DNA from: Sandaracinus amylolyticus
GTDB taxonomy: Bacteria; Myxococcota_A; Polyangia; Polyangiales; Sandaracinaceae
Direction of reading: 5' to 3'
Length of the DNA: 64,000 nucleotides
NCBI RefSeq assembly: GCF_000737325.1
Contig: NZ_CP011125.1
Location: forward strand, 2,976,001 to 3,040,000
Shown: positions 1 to 9,821 of the stretch, piece by piece
Layout: each line of letters begins with the position of its first letter
Numbering within the stretch: the stretch's first letter is position 1
The notes under the pieces: generated by a model
Databases searched by the model: none
What the model saw: the letters and a program-made list of their open reading frames with translations, nothing else
Told to the model about the DNA's origin: nothing
Program-made: the position numbers and the translations under genes

Positions 1-14
1 GGGGTCCTTAGGTG

Positions 15-35
15 ACCACCACAACCCGTGGTGGT
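15..35. terminator. inverted repeat, possible weak terminator
   Basis: A perfect 8-bp inverted repeat (accaccac at 15-22 and gtggtggt at 28-35) with a 5-nt loop lies 24 nt beyond the stop of the minus-strand gene ending at 60. There is no T-tract, so Rho-independent termination is only a possibility. Confidence 0.3.
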
Positions 36-59
36 GGATCCCGGTCGCTACCGCAGCCG

Positions 60-647
60 CTACCGGAGGCGAGTCGCCATGTCGCAGGGGGCGATCTCGA
101 GGTCCGAGTGCTCGGGGCGGGGGCTCTCGACCCGCTCGAGGTCGAGCGCGCCGAAGCCGGCGTCGGTGAACACGAAGAGGCCGTCGACCCAGAGCGCGAC
201 GCGGCGGCCCCCCGGGCGCTCGGCGGCGACGAGGACGCGGCGGAAGGTCCATCCGTCGGCGCGCAGGCCGAGCGGGCCGTCGGCGGGCTCGTCACGCGCG
301 TCCTGGAGGCACACGCCGAGGTAGTGCGAGCCGTCGAGGCCGAGCGGGACGCGCCCGACGTCGGCCCCGAGCCGCATCGCGACGGTCGCGCGGTGGGCGC
401 CGATGCGCGTCGCGGCGTCGCTCTCGAGGAGCACGCGGAGCTCGTCGTCGCCGAGCATCACGTCCGCGGGGCGACCGGCGGCGAGGGCGGCGAAGAGGCG
501 CGCGCCGAACGCGTCCATCGCGGCGTGGCGCGCCGCGATCTCGGTCGGCATGACGAGCGGTGTCGTGGGGCGCGCCGGCGCCGCAGCGCCTGGTCCGCTG
601 CACGCGGCGACGAGGAGGACGAGCGCGAGCGCGGCGCGCGGAGCCAT
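60..647 (-). CDS. putative lipoprotein of unknown function
   Basis: 195-residue protein. The start at 647 gives a compact signal peptide with a lipobox ending VAAC near residue 15, so it is probably an acylated envelope protein. The mature part shows no domain I recognise; it has a conserved-looking beta-rich C-terminal half with a single Trp-Thr-Phe strand region. The open frame continues upstream, but those residues are Arg-rich shadow sequence and the signal peptide fixes the start. There is no Shine-Dalgarno; a TACGTT hexamer lies 8 nt upstream, as at other possibly leaderless genes here. The next gene upstream (755-2029) is co-oriented, 107 bp away. The function is unknown. Confidence 0.7.
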   Translation of the reverse strand: MAPRAALALVLLVAACSGPGAAAPARPTTPLVMPTEIAARHAAMDAFGARLFAALAAGRPADVMLGDDELRVLLESDAATRIGAHRATVAMRLGADVGRVPLGLDGSHYLGVCLQDARDEPADGPLGLRADGWTFRRVLVAAERPGGRRVALWVDGLFVFTDAGFGALDLERVESPRPEHSDLEIAPCDMATRLR

Positions 648-754
648 GTCGCGCGAACGTAGAGCACGTGGGCGCTCGGGCGCCAAGAACGAAACAGCCC
701 GCGGCGCCGGAGCGCGCGCGGGCTGTCGTCGCGGATGCACGTCGAACGTACGGC

Positions 755-2029
755 TCAGGGCGTCGGACGGATCGACATCGGGTACTGCACCCGGAACTGC
801 GTCTGGCGGAACGCGGGGAACTGCGCGCCGCGGAGCGCGCCTTCCATGCACTGACCCTGGGGCGTACCGCCGAACGGGCTGCCGCCGATCGCGACGCTCG
901 CCACGGTCCCGTCGTTGCGGACCATGATCGTCGCGACCGCCATGCCCGCCTGCTCGCCCGCGCACTCGCGGATGCGGGGCATCAGGCCGCCGAGGATGCG
1001 GCGCACGTCGGTCTGGCTCGGCGTCTCCGGGAGATCGCCGCGCGGCGCGGCGGCGGCCGCGGTGGGCGGCGCGCTCGCGGTCGTCGTCGGGACGGTGCGG
1101 GTGCCGCTGCGGTCGGGGCGACCGCCGAGCGCCTGATCGAGCACCGAGTCGAGCGCGGCGCCGCCGCGGGCGCTGGTCGACGCGGTCGCCGTGGCGGTGG
1201 CGGTCGGGGCGGGCTCGGCCGCGGGCGCGGTGCGCTCTTCGCGGGCGGGCGTCGGGGTCGCGGCGGCGACGGGCGCGCTCGCGGTCGTCGTGGCGCTCGC
1301 GGTCGCGGTCGTCGTGGTGGTGCGCTCACGGGTGCGGGCGCCGCGACGATCGTCGGCAGGCTGAGCGGCGGCCGCGGGCTCCGCGGCGGCGACGGCGGGC
1401 GTCGGCTCGGCGGCGGGCGTGGGCTCGGCCGCGGGCGCGGGCTCCGCGGCCGCGACCTCGGCGGGCGTGGGCTCCGCGGCCGCGACCTCGGGCTCGGCGG
1501 CGGGCTCGACGGCCGGCGCGGGCTCGTCGGGCTCCGCGGCGCTCGGCGCGCTGGCGGTCTCGACGATGCTCGTCGTCGTCGACGGCGTCGCGGCCTGCGC
1601 GGTGGGCTGCGCGGTCTGCGAGCTCATGAAGACGTAGAGGCCGACGCACGCTGCGGCGCCGATGCCGAGGCCGATCCACAGCCCGTTGCCGCCGCTCTTC
1701 GCGGGCGCGGGCTCGACCGGCTGCGCGACCTCGGCGACCGGGGCCGCCTCGACGCTCGCCGCCTTCTTCTTCGGCGCGGCGCTCTTCGCGGCCTTCGCCG
1801 GCGCGGGCTCTGCCGCCTTCGTCGCTTCGCTCTTCTTCGCCGGCTCGGCCGCGGCGACGACGGGCTCGTCGGGCGCGGGCGGGGGCGTCGACGCGACGAG
1901 CGCGCGAAGGTCGATCTTCCCGTCGTCGTCCTGCTCGTCGTTCGTCGGCGACGGGGCGAGCGAGGGGCGCACGAGCGCGGCGAGCGCGCTCTCGTCGAAG
2001 TCCTGGTCCTCGGTCTTGTTCTGGCTCAC
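755..2029 (-). CDS. envelope protein with one TM and an AgmX/TonB-like C-terminal domain
   Basis: 424 residues from the GTG at 2029. Order: acidic, Lys/Ala/Pro-rich cytoplasmic N-terminus (1-112), one membrane helix (about 115-135), a long low-complexity Ala/Pro/Glu then Thr/Ala linker (about 140-330), and a folded C-terminal domain of about 85 residues with conserved Cys residues. That layout resembles myxobacterial AgmX/PglI-type and TonB-like proteins that span the periplasm; an energy-transducing or gliding-related role is inference. The linker DNA carries imperfect 30-bp tandem repeats near 1435-1495. Start choice: the GTG at 2029 is preceded by a GAGG-containing sequence; a second GTG at 2077 would add 16 residues of unlikely composition. 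Confidence 0.72.
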   Translation of the reverse strand: MSQNKTEDQDFDESALAALVRPSLAPSPTNDEQDDDGKIDLRALVASTPPPAPDEPVVAAAEPAKKSEATKAAEPAPAKAAKSAAPKKKAASVEAAPVAEVAQPVEPAPAKSGGNGLWIGLGIGAAACVGLYVFMSSQTAQPTAQAATPSTTTSIVETASAPSAAEPDEPAPAVEPAAEPEVAAAEPTPAEVAAAEPAPAAEPTPAAEPTPAVAAAEPAAAAQPADDRRGARTRERTTTTTATASATTTASAPVAAATPTPAREERTAPAAEPAPTATATATASTSARGGAALDSVLDQALGGRPDRSGTRTVPTTTASAPPTAAAAAPRGDLPETPSQTDVRRILGGLMPRIRECAGEQAGMAVATIMVRNDGTVASVAIGGSPFGGTPQGQCMEGALRGAQFPAFRQTQFRVQYPMSIRPTP

Positions 2030-2176
2030 GTCCTCGACCTCTCGGCGCGGAAGCCCATCCCCAACGAAAGCCGGCACCCTAGCACAGGCCCGCGCCGGGA
2101 AAGCACGCGCGCCGTGAGAAGACCCGGGGGTCTCGCCAGTCCTTGGAGAGCGATGAGTCGACCCGACGGAAACGAC

Positions 2177-2205
2177 GAGGGCGTCGGCTCGTCACCGACG
2201 CCCTC
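2177..2205 (-). terminator. terminator-like hairpin after the peroxiredoxin gene
   Basis: Perfect 11-bp stem: gagggcgtcgg (2177-2187) and ccgacgccctc (2195-2205), with a 7-nt loop. It lies 32 nt downstream of the peroxiredoxin stop on the minus strand. It lacks an obvious T-run, so it may act as an mRNA 3-prime stabiliser or a weak terminator. Confidence 0.55.
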
Positions 2206-2236
2206 CGATCCGTGTGCTCGACCCTGCCCGATCGGC

Positions 2237-2860
2237 TCAGCCGTGCTTCTTGAAGTACTCCTGCGAGCCCGTCGGGTCGGCCTTCATGCCCTCCTGGCCG
2301 GCCTGCCAGTTCGCGGGGCACACCTCGCCGTGCTTCTCGAAGAACTCGATGGCGTCGATCAGGCGCAGCGGCTCGTCGATGTTGCGGCCGAGCGGCAGGT
2401 CGTTGATCGTCACGTGGCGGACGTTGCCCTGCTTGTCGATCACGAACGTGCCGCGCGCCGCGACGCCCGCGTCGCCGCCGTCCTCGAAGAGCACGCCGTA
2501 GTCGCGCGAGATCGACTTCGTGATGTCCGCGACGAGCGTGTAGCGCACGTTGCCGAGACCGCCCTGCGCGCGCGGAACCTTCTGCCACGCGAGGTGCGAG
2601 AACTTCGAGTCCACCGACACGCCGATGACCTCGGCGTTGCGCTTCTTGTACTCCTCGAGCTTCTCGTCGAACGAGATGATCTCGGTGGGGCACACGAACG
2701 TGAAGTCGAGCGGGTAGAAGAAGAGGACGACGTACTTGCCGTCCTTGCCGCCGAGCTTGCCGCCCGCCTTGTAGTCCGAGAGCTTCACGTCGACGAACTC
2801 GAGGCCGCGAACGCCCTCTGCCTGGAAGTCGGGCGCCGGCTTCTGCACGCGAACGGTCAT
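2237..2860 (-). CDS. typical 2-Cys peroxiredoxin (AhpC/TSA family)
   Basis: 207 residues, normal family length. Reduces hydrogen peroxide and organic peroxides in the cytoplasm using a peroxidatic cysteine regenerated through a resolving cysteine. Visible motifs: TFVCPTE with peroxidatic Cys57, and EVCPANW with resolving Cys181 near the C-terminus, plus the FFYPLDF strand before the active site. The start at 2860 has a strong Shine-Dalgarno (aggtga, about 6 nt upstream); upstream in-frame codons are shadow. The gene stands alone between a co-oriented envelope gene and a divergent small membrane gene, with a hairpin just after its stop. The electron donor cannot be read from sequence; a thioredoxin gene lies far away at 60.2 kb. 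Confidence 0.95.
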   Translation of the reverse strand: MTVRVQKPAPDFQAEGVRGLEFVDVKLSDYKAGGKLGGKDGKYVVLFFYPLDFTFVCPTEIISFDEKLEEYKKRNAEVIGVSVDSKFSHLAWQKVPRAQGGLGNVRYTLVADITKSISRDYGVLFEDGGDAGVAARGTFVIDKQGNVRHVTINDLPLGRNIDEPLRLIDAIEFFEKHGEVCPANWQAGQEGMKADPTGSQEYFKKHG

Positions 2861-3046
2861 CGAATCACCTCCCTGAGGGGAAAAACGCTGGACGACGGTG
2901 GATCGGAGCCCGCTTTCTGGTCCCGTCGCGTTCTGGTGGCAAGCACGAACGTGGTGCATCGCGCCCCGCGTGCGTGAACGCTCCGTCCCACGCGATGGGC
3001 GCGAGCGGCGATGACGTGACCCGCGGCGCGCGCTAGGGTCGGCGCG

Positions 3047-3352
3047 ATGTCGGCGAACGATGGGGACGATCGGCGCAAGCGGCTGACGACCGTCTTCGGC
3101 TGGATCGCGGGCGGCGCGCTCGGGCTGCTGCTCAACTACGTCGGGTTCCTCGTGGTCGGCGAGGGATATCCCACGGTGCCCACGACGTTCGTCGCGTTCC
3201 TGCTCGGCGCGTTCGGCGGGATGGCGCTCGCGGACAAGCTCGGGGTGCGCGGCTTCCGGCCGCTCGGGATCGCGGCGGGCGTGTTGCTCGCGCTGTTCCT
3301 CGCGCTCGTCGTCGCGGTGCTGATGTCGCCCGCGCCCGAAGCACCGCTCTGA
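3047..3352 (+). CDS. small membrane protein
   Basis: 101 residues with a charged N-terminus (about 1-13) followed by three hydrophobic stretches (about 15-38, 44-62 and 70-93), so a probable three-helix inner-membrane protein. No family is recognised with confidence. There is no Shine-Dalgarno at the ATG; instead TAGGGT lies at 3034-3039, seven nt before the start, consistent with a leaderless transcript. Its stop codon is embedded in a 15-bp tandem repeat shared with the stop of the convergent kinase gene. It is divergent from the peroxiredoxin gene. The function is unknown. Confidence 0.65.
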   Translation: MSANDGDDRRKRLTTVFGWIAGGALGLLLNYVGFLVVGEGYPTVPTTFVAFLLGAFGGMALADKLGVRGFRPLGIAAGVLLALFLALVVAVLMSPAPEAPL

Positions 3353-3382
3353 TCAGCGCCGCTGTGATCAGCGCCGCTCTGA

Positions 3383-3390
<8 letters not shown>
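3346..3390. repeat. three tandem 15-bp units carrying TGATCA stops for two convergent genes
   Basis: Units at 3346-3360, 3361-3375 and 3376-3390 share the pattern gctctgatcagcgcc with few changes. Each contains the palindrome TGATCA, which offers TGA on both strands. The first supplies the stop of the 3047 gene and the third the stop of the kinase gene at 3383. Duplication has apparently set the spacing between two convergent 3-prime ends. Confidence 0.8.
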
Positions 3391-4795
<1,405 letters not shown>

Positions 4796-5106
4796 GCTCG
4801 GTCCTTCGAGGGGCGACGCAGAGGTCCGCGCCTCGCCGCGGCTCCCACGGCGAGCGCGCGCGTCGTGCTCGCGTGCTCGGACGAGCGAGCTCCGCGAGCA
4901 CGACGCGCGGCCCGCGCTCGCGCGTCAGCCCCCCGGCAGACGCGACGATCGCGGTCGCGGGCTCCCGTTCAGCAACGGATGTGCCGTTTTGACCAAAGGC
5001 GGAATCTCACGCCCGCGACGGATTGCCTGGTGTCCCCACCGGAGTCCCGCGTCGCGGCGATTCGTCTCATGCGAGGCATGCCGTCACGCGCTCGCTCGCG
5101 CGCCGC
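4796..5106. other. intergenic region upstream of the kinase gene
   Basis: 311 bp between the rimI stop and the kinase start. Its one clear structure is the perfect 17-bp inverted repeat at 4857-4909 (listed separately). I see no credible coding sequence, tRNA or strong sigma70 promoter. The kinase promoter should be here, read on the minus strand. Confidence 0.5.
4857..4909. repeat. perfect 17-bp inverted repeat in the kinase 5-prime region
   Basis: Left arm 4857-4873 and right arm 4893-4909 are exact reverse complements (cgcgcgtcgtgctcgcg and its complement), with a 19-nt spacer that contains a smaller gctcg/cgagc repeat. It lies about 60-115 nt upstream of the kinase start. It could be a cruciform, an operator for a large dimeric regulator, or a 5-prime UTR hairpin; nothing here discriminates between these. 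Confidence 0.75.
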
Positions 5107-5559
5107 TCAACGCGGGTCCGCGATCGGAGCGCGCAGGATCCACGCGTCCTCGCCGTCGTCGTAGTAGCGCGCTCGGACGTCGAAGCGCTCGAAGCCGAGG
5201 CTCCGATACAGCGCGATCGCAGGCGCGTTCGAAGGGCGCACCTCGAGGAAGCACGCATCGGCGCCGCGCGCGCGTCCCTCGTCGAGCATCTCGCGCAGCA
5301 GCGCGCGGGCGAGGCCGTGTCGTCGCGCATCGGGCGCGGTCGCGACGGTGAGCAAGCTCTGCTCGCCGGCGACGAGCCACCAGACGGCGTATGCGCGGAT
5401 CGGACCGCCGTGCTCGGTGCGCGCGACCCGGCAGCGCGCGACGTCCCGCGCGAGCTCGTCCGCGAACGCGTCGCGCGTCCACGCGTGCTCGAAGCCGCTG
5501 CGCGCGACCTCCGCGACCTCGTCGAGGTCACGCGCGCGCATCTCCTCGAGCAGGATCAC
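5107..5559 (-). CDS. rimI: GNAT acetyltransferase, RimI-like
   Basis: 150 residues, matching RimI length (about 148). GNAT fold: beta strands with a LLTVATAPDARRHGLARALL acetyl-CoA-binding segment (motif A) at about 68-87, followed by the FLEVRPSNAPAIALYRSLGF motif typical of ribosomal-protein-alanine N-acetyltransferases (about 104-123). It is expected to acetylate the N-terminal Ala of ribosomal protein S18 in the cytoplasm. The GTG start at 5559 overlaps the upstream stop (GTGA), implying translational coupling; an ATG at 5541 is possible. It is the last gene of a four-gene overlapping operon. Assignment to RimI rather than another GNAT rests on this motif and the length. Confidence 0.82.
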   Translation of the reverse strand: MILLEEMRARDLDEVAEVARSGFEHAWTRDAFADELARDVARCRVARTEHGGPIRAYAVWWLVAGEQSLLTVATAPDARRHGLARALLREMLDEGRARGADACFLEVRPSNAPAIALYRSLGFERFDVRARYYDDGEDAWILRAPIADPR

Positions 5560-6545
5560 TTGGTGAAGCCGCGGACCGGCACCGGGCGCTCGGGATCGCG
5601 CTCGAGCAGATAGTCCGAGTCGGGCTCGACGAAGATGAAGCGCATGTGCGGCAGCACCTCGCGGATGCGCGACTCGAGCGCATCGATCGCGGCCTCGACT
5701 CCGTCGATCGCGAGGCCGCGATCGAAGTCGACCTTCAGCGCGAGCAGCACGTGCTGCGGGCCGAGGTGCATCGAGAGCATCTGCGTGATCGCGTTCACGC
5801 CCGGGACCTCGCGCGCGATGATCTCGACCTGCTCGCGATCCTCGGGGCTCGCCGCTTCACCGAGGAGCAGCGAGTGCGTGCGGCGAGCGAGCACCCACGC
5901 GACGCCGCCGAGCACGCAGCCGATCAGGAGGGAGCCGATCGCGTCGAAGCCGGTCCAGCCGGTGACGTGGCTCAGCGCGACCGCGGCGAGCGCGATGCCC
6001 AGGCCGAGGAGCGCGGCGGTGTCCTCCATGAGCACGACGGGGATCGTCGGATCCTTCGCGTGCATCAGCGTCTCCCACACGCTGCGGCCCTTGCGCATCT
6101 TCTGGAACTCGCGCGCCGCGACGAAGCACGAGTAGCTCTCGAACGCGAAGGAGGTGCCGAGGACCGCGTAGCTCCAGAGGCGCGAGCCGTGCGGCTCCTC
6201 GGGGTGGCCCGCGTAGAGCGCGTGGAGATCCTCGATGCCCTCGTAGATCGCGAACGCGCCGCCGAGGAGGAAGATCATGATCGAGACGAGGAACGGCCAG
6301 AAGTAGCTCTCGACGGCGTGCCCGAACGGATGCAGCAACGTCGGGCGACGCGCGGCGCGGCGCAGGCCGACCATCAGCAGCACTTGGTTCACGGTGTCGG
6401 CGACGCTGTGCACCGCCTCCGCGAGCGTCGCCGCGCTGCCCGAGAAGAACGCCGCGACGAATTTGCTGATCGCGATGAGCAGGTTGCCGATCAGCGCTGC
6501 GATGACCACGCGAAGGCTGTCGCCTTCACCGCTCGGAGCCGACAT
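5556..6545 (-). CDS. cation diffusion facilitator family transporter
   Basis: 329 residues. CDF (cation efflux) transporter: about six membrane helices in residues 12-235 and a cytoplasmic C-terminal ferredoxin-like domain (about 235-315). Helix 2 has the HSVADTVNQ motif, with the metal-site His/Asp pattern related to HxxxD, and helix 5 the GFDAIGSLLIG motif. Such proteins export divalent metals (Zn, Fe, Mn, Co) by proton antiport. The substrate cannot be set, because the second site pair reads LMEDTAAL, an ED rather than the common HxxxD. Its start overlaps the preceding SurA-like gene by 20 bp and its stop overlaps rimI. Confidence 0.9.
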   Translation of the reverse strand: MSAPSGEGDSLRVVIAALIGNLLIAISKFVAAFFSGSAATLAEAVHSVADTVNQVLLMVGLRRAARRPTLLHPFGHAVESYFWPFLVSIMIFLLGGAFAIYEGIEDLHALYAGHPEEPHGSRLWSYAVLGTSFAFESYSCFVAAREFQKMRKGRSVWETLMHAKDPTIPVVLMEDTAALLGLGIALAAVALSHVTGWTGFDAIGSLLIGCVLGGVAWVLARRTHSLLLGEAASPEDREQVEIIAREVPGVNAITQMLSMHLGPQHVLLALKVDFDRGLAIDGVEAAIDALESRIREVLPHMRFIFVEPDSDYLLERDPERPVPVRGFTK

Positions 6546-7311
6546 CTCCTCGTTCCTCCGCCTCCTCGACGCCGCGATCCGCAGCGTCTTCTTCGAAGAG
6601 GGCGGCGAAAGGTACGACGACGCGCACCGGCGTGCGACTGCGAAGGACCTCGACCCAGCGGCGCACGTCGCGCTGCAGCGCGCTCTGCGCGAGCCACGCG
6701 CGGAGCGGCTCGCGCACTTCGTCGAGCGGGCGATCGGTGAACGGATGATCGCCGCTCGCGTAGGTCTCTTCGACGCGCGCGTCGGAGATCAGCGTGCTGC
6801 CCTCGAGGTTCGCGCGGAGGAACGCGTCGACGAGCGCGCGGCGGCGCGCGATGCTGTCGATCTCGGAGGCCGCGACGGCGTGGCGCTCGAGCAGTCGCGC
6901 GAAGCGATCCTCGCCGCCGACCGATCGCACGAGCTCCTCGCGGTGGCGCTCGACCTGCGTCTCGGTGGGCTCGGGCGCGTGAAGGCGCGTGGCCTCGCGC
7001 GCGATGACGAGCTCGCCGACGATCTCCTGGAGCGTCGCGGCGAGGAGCTCGGGCGGGAGCTCGTCGGGCGCGGGATCGTGGGTGCGCGCGGCGAGCGCGA
7101 GCACGGCGCGCAGCTCGACGTCGCTGCGCAGCACGACGTCGGTCGTGGGCGAGGGCGCGTGGCCGCCGACGATCGCGACGATGCCGTCGATCGCGCGGGC
7201 GGTCTCGCCGCTCTGCGCGCGCGCCGGGAGCACGACCGCGAGCGCGTGCAGCAGCAGCGCGCTCGCGGCGAGGAGGGCGCGGATCGCGTCAGGCCTGCGG
7301 CTCGTCCGCAC
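6526..7311 (-). CDS. exported SurA-N-like protein without a PPIase domain
   Basis: 261 residues from a GTG at 7311. A signal peptide (hydrophobic core about 9-30, cleavage near ARAQ) is followed by a SurA/PrsA-like N-terminal chaperone segment: a self-identifying VAIVGG strand, helical region, and a final strand region containing LRSRTPVRVVVP. SurA proteins normally carry one or two parvulin domains; none is visible, so this would be a chaperone-only relative acting on outer-membrane proteins in the periplasm. The start is inferred from the signal peptide and overlaps the UPF0158 gene by 23 bp; the 3-prime end overlaps the CDF gene by 20 bp. Confidence 0.72.
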   Translation of the reverse strand: MRTSRRPDAIRALLAASALLLHALAVVLPARAQSGETARAIDGIVAIVGGHAPSPTTDVVLRSDVELRAVLALAARTHDPAPDELPPELLAATLQEIVGELVIAREATRLHAPEPTETQVERHREELVRSVGGEDRFARLLERHAVAASEIDSIARRRALVDAFLRANLEGSTLISDARVEETYASGDHPFTDRPLDEVREPLRAWLAQSALQRDVRRWVEVLRSRTPVRVVVPFAALFEEDAADRGVEEAEERGDVGSER

Positions 7312-8134
7312 GTTCGTCGTTCGCGCCGTTCGGCCCGCGAGGGGGCGGCTCGGACGCGAGGTCGAGCGAGGTCTCGCTCGACGCGGTGGTGTCGGCGCCG
7401 GCCTCGACCGTGCCTTCGCCCTTCGCCTTCGGACGCGGCAGGTGCTTGCGCTCGCGCAGGAACTCGAGGAACGCGACGGCCGCGTCGAGCTCGCGCGCCG
7501 GGAGCTGATCCGCGAGCTCGTGGAGACGACGGCGGTGCGCTTCGGCGATCGCGGCACGGTTGCGGCGCGCGGGCTTGTCGCTCTCCTCGGCCGCGGGACG
7601 CACCTCATCGGCCGTGGGCACGCGCCACTGCTGGCGCTGCACCGCTTCGATCGCGTGCGCCTGGAGCCAGCCCTCCATGCAGGCGCGCAGGCGCTCGCTG
7701 CGGAACGCGAACCAGCGCTCGCGATCCACCGGGTAGCTCATCAGCACGTCCTTGAAGCGGCGGAACGCGCCCTTGCCGTCGATCGCCTGGACGAGCTTGT
7801 CGCGGAACTCGCTCTCCTCGACCGTCGCGATGAAGCGCTCCATCCAGCGGTACTGCTCGCGCGAGCTCACCGGCTCGACCCGCAGATAGGTCGTGTCGTT
7901 CATCACGCGCTGGTGCATCTGCGGATCGGCGATGCCGTCGACGATGCGGATGACCTCGCCGGTCTCGAGGTGCAGGTAGCTGTGGACCTCGGGCGCGTTG
8001 TTCTCGAACGCGTCCTCCAGCGCTTCCCACGCGATCGGGACCTGACGGATCGGCGTACCAGGCGCGACGGCCGTCGCGGGTTTCTCGTCTCGGGTGTCGT
8101 GGTCGTCCCGGCTCATCACGCGCTCGATCCGCAT
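7289..8134 (-). CDS. UPF0158 family protein
   Basis: 281 residues from the ATG at 8134 (275 from the ATG at 8116, also plausible). The N-terminal part (about 25-180) has the UPF0158 features: a W-E-A-L-E-DAFEN segment, a HSYLHLETGEV strand pair, the YLRVEPVSSREQYRWMERF block and a KDVLMSYP...RWFAFR segment. The family is widespread but of unknown function. The C-terminal third is helical then low-complexity with acidic and Pro residues. It is the first gene of the overlapping operon UPF0158 - SurA-like - CDF - rimI. The start is uncertain because neither ATG has a good Shine-Dalgarno. Confidence 0.83.
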   Translation of the reverse strand: MRIERVMSRDDHDTRDEKPATAVAPGTPIRQVPIAWEALEDAFENNAPEVHSYLHLETGEVIRIVDGIADPQMHQRVMNDTTYLRVEPVSSREQYRWMERFIATVEESEFRDKLVQAIDGKGAFRRFKDVLMSYPVDRERWFAFRSERLRACMEGWLQAHAIEAVQRQQWRVPTADEVRPAAEESDKPARRNRAAIAEAHRRRLHELADQLPARELDAAVAFLEFLRERKHLPRPKAKGEGTVEAGADTTASSETSLDLASEPPPRGPNGANDERADEPQA

Positions 8135-8249
8135 CGTACCCCGAACGAGGCCGCCGGGTGAGTGGCGTCCGGCCCCTCGTTCAATTGTTCGTCCCCGCCG
8201 CGGGCTCGGACAACCCCACCTGCGAGGCGGTTTCGCGTGCGCGCGGCGC

Positions 8250-9743
8250 TCATGCGAGCTTCCCGCGCGCGCGTCGCACGCCGTCGGTCCAGCGCGCGAG
8301 GTGCTCGCGCCGCTCACTGTCGCGCATCGCCGGCTCGATGCGCCGCGCGATGCGATGCGCGCGCTCGATGGCCGAGAGATCGGGGAACACGCCCACCGCG
8401 AGGCCCGCGAGGTACGCCGCGCCGAGCGCGGTCGTCTCGGTGTTCGCAGGGCGCTCGATCGCGACGTCGAGCACGTCGGACTGGAACTGCATCAGCAGCT
8501 CGTTCTGCGACGCGCCCCCGTCGACGCGCAGGCGCGCGATGCGGCGGCCCATGTCGGCCTCCATCGCGCGGCCGAGCTCGGCGACCTGGAACGCGATGCC
8601 CTCGAGCGTGGCGCGCGCGATGTGCGCGGCGCTCGAGCCGCGGGTGAGCCCGAAGAGCGTGCCGCGCGCGTCGGGGTCCCAGTGCGGCGCGCCGAGGCCC
8701 GAGAGCGCGGGCACGAACACCACGCCGCCGCTGGTCGGGACCTTCGCGGCGAGCGCCTCGATCTCGACGCTGTTCTTGATGATGCCCAGCTGATCGCGCA
8801 GCCACTGCACCGCGGCGCCCGCGACGAACGCCGAGCCCTCGAGCGCGTAGCGGACCTGATCGCCGACCTTCCACGCGACCGTGGTGACCAGGCCGTTCTT
8901 CGACTCGGGCGCCTGATCGCCGGTGTTGACGAGGAGGAACGCGCCGGTGCCGTAGGTGCACTTCGCGTCGCCGACCTCGAAGCACGTCTGGCCGAAGAGC
9001 GCGGCCTGCTGATCGCCGGCGATGCCCGCGATCGGGATGCCGTCGGGGAGCACGCGCAGGCCCTTGGTGCGCGCGTAGACCTCGCTCGAGCTCTTCACCG
9101 CGGGAAGCACCGCGCGCGGCACGTGGAGGTGACGGCAGAGCTCGTCGTCCCACGCGAGGCGATGGATGTCGAAGAGCAGCGTGCGCGACGCGTTGGTCAC
9201 GTCCGTCACGTGCACGGCGCCGCCGCTGAGGCGCCACACGAGGAACGAGTCGACCGTGCCGAACGCGAGCTCGCCGCTCTCTGCGCGCTTCCGTACGCCG
9301 TCGACGTTGTCGAGCAGCCACTCGAGCTTCGTGCCGCTGAAGTACGGATCGAGGACGAGGCCCGTCTTCTTGCGGTAGAGCGGGAGGAGGCCCTCCGCTT
9401 CCATTCCGCGACAGCGCGCGGCGGTGCGGCGATCCTGCCAGACGATCGCGCGGTGCACGGCCGCGCCCGTCTTGCGATCCCACAGCATCGTGGTCTCGCG
9501 CTGGTTCGTGATGCCGATGCCCGCGCACTGCTTCGGGTCGACGCCCGCCTCGCGATACGCGCCTTCGATCGCGTGCTCGACCGACGCCCAGATCTCCTCG
9601 GCGTCGTGCTCGACCTGGCCCGGCGTGGGGAAGTGTTGCGGGAACTCGCGGGTGGCTCGACCCAGCACGCGAGCCTCGGTGTCCAGCACCAGGACGGTGC
9701 TGCCGGTCGTGCCCTGATCGATCGCGAGCAGATGGCGCGTCAT
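8250..9743 (-). CDS. glpK: glycerol kinase
   Basis: 497 residues, matching GlpK (about 500). Phosphorylates glycerol to sn-glycerol-3-phosphate with ATP in the cytoplasm. FGGY-kinase fold: N-terminal ATP-binding [10 protein letters not shown] (7-16), glycerol-contacting GITNQRETT and W-Q-D-R-R-T segments, [25 protein letters not shown], and the C-terminal [14 protein letters not shown] nucleotide site. The start at 9743 has a GGAGG Shine-Dalgarno about 9 nt upstream. No glpF or glpD is adjacent; the co-oriented upstream gene is an unrelated protease 78 bp away, so it is probably transcribed alone or by read-through. Confidence 0.97.
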   Translation of the reverse strand: MTRHLLAIDQGTTGSTVLVLDTEARVLGRATREFPQHFPTPGQVEHDAEEIWASVEHAIEGAYREAGVDPKQCAGIGITNQRETTMLWDRKTGAAVHRAIVWQDRRTAARCRGMEAEGLLPLYRKKTGLVLDPYFSGTKLEWLLDNVDGVRKRAESGELAFGTVDSFLVWRLSGGAVHVTDVTNASRTLLFDIHRLAWDDELCRHLHVPRAVLPAVKSSSEVYARTKGLRVLPDGIPIAGIAGDQQAALFGQTCFEVGDAKCTYGTGAFLLVNTGDQAPESKNGLVTTVAWKVGDQVRYALEGSAFVAGAAVQWLRDQLGIIKNSVEIEALAAKVPTSGGVVFVPALSGLGAPHWDPDARGTLFGLTRGSSAAHIARATLEGIAFQVAELGRAMEADMGRRIARLRVDGGASQNELLMQFQSDVLDVAIERPANTETTALGAAYLAGLAVGVFPDLSAIERAHRIARRIEPAMRDSERREHLARWTDGVRRARGKLA

Positions 9744-9821
9744 GTCGATCCCCCTCCGGCGCCGCGAGCCGGGCCGGACGTGCTCCATACCACAGGTCGC
9801 AAGGGGTGAAGGTCCGGGCGA

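Noticed and set aside
560-2977. Long open frame of about 800 codons on the plus strand
   Set aside because: Its protein is Arg/Gly-rich without any domain and lies opposite the AgmX-like and peroxiredoxin genes. In DNA of this GC content such antisense frames are frequent shadows.
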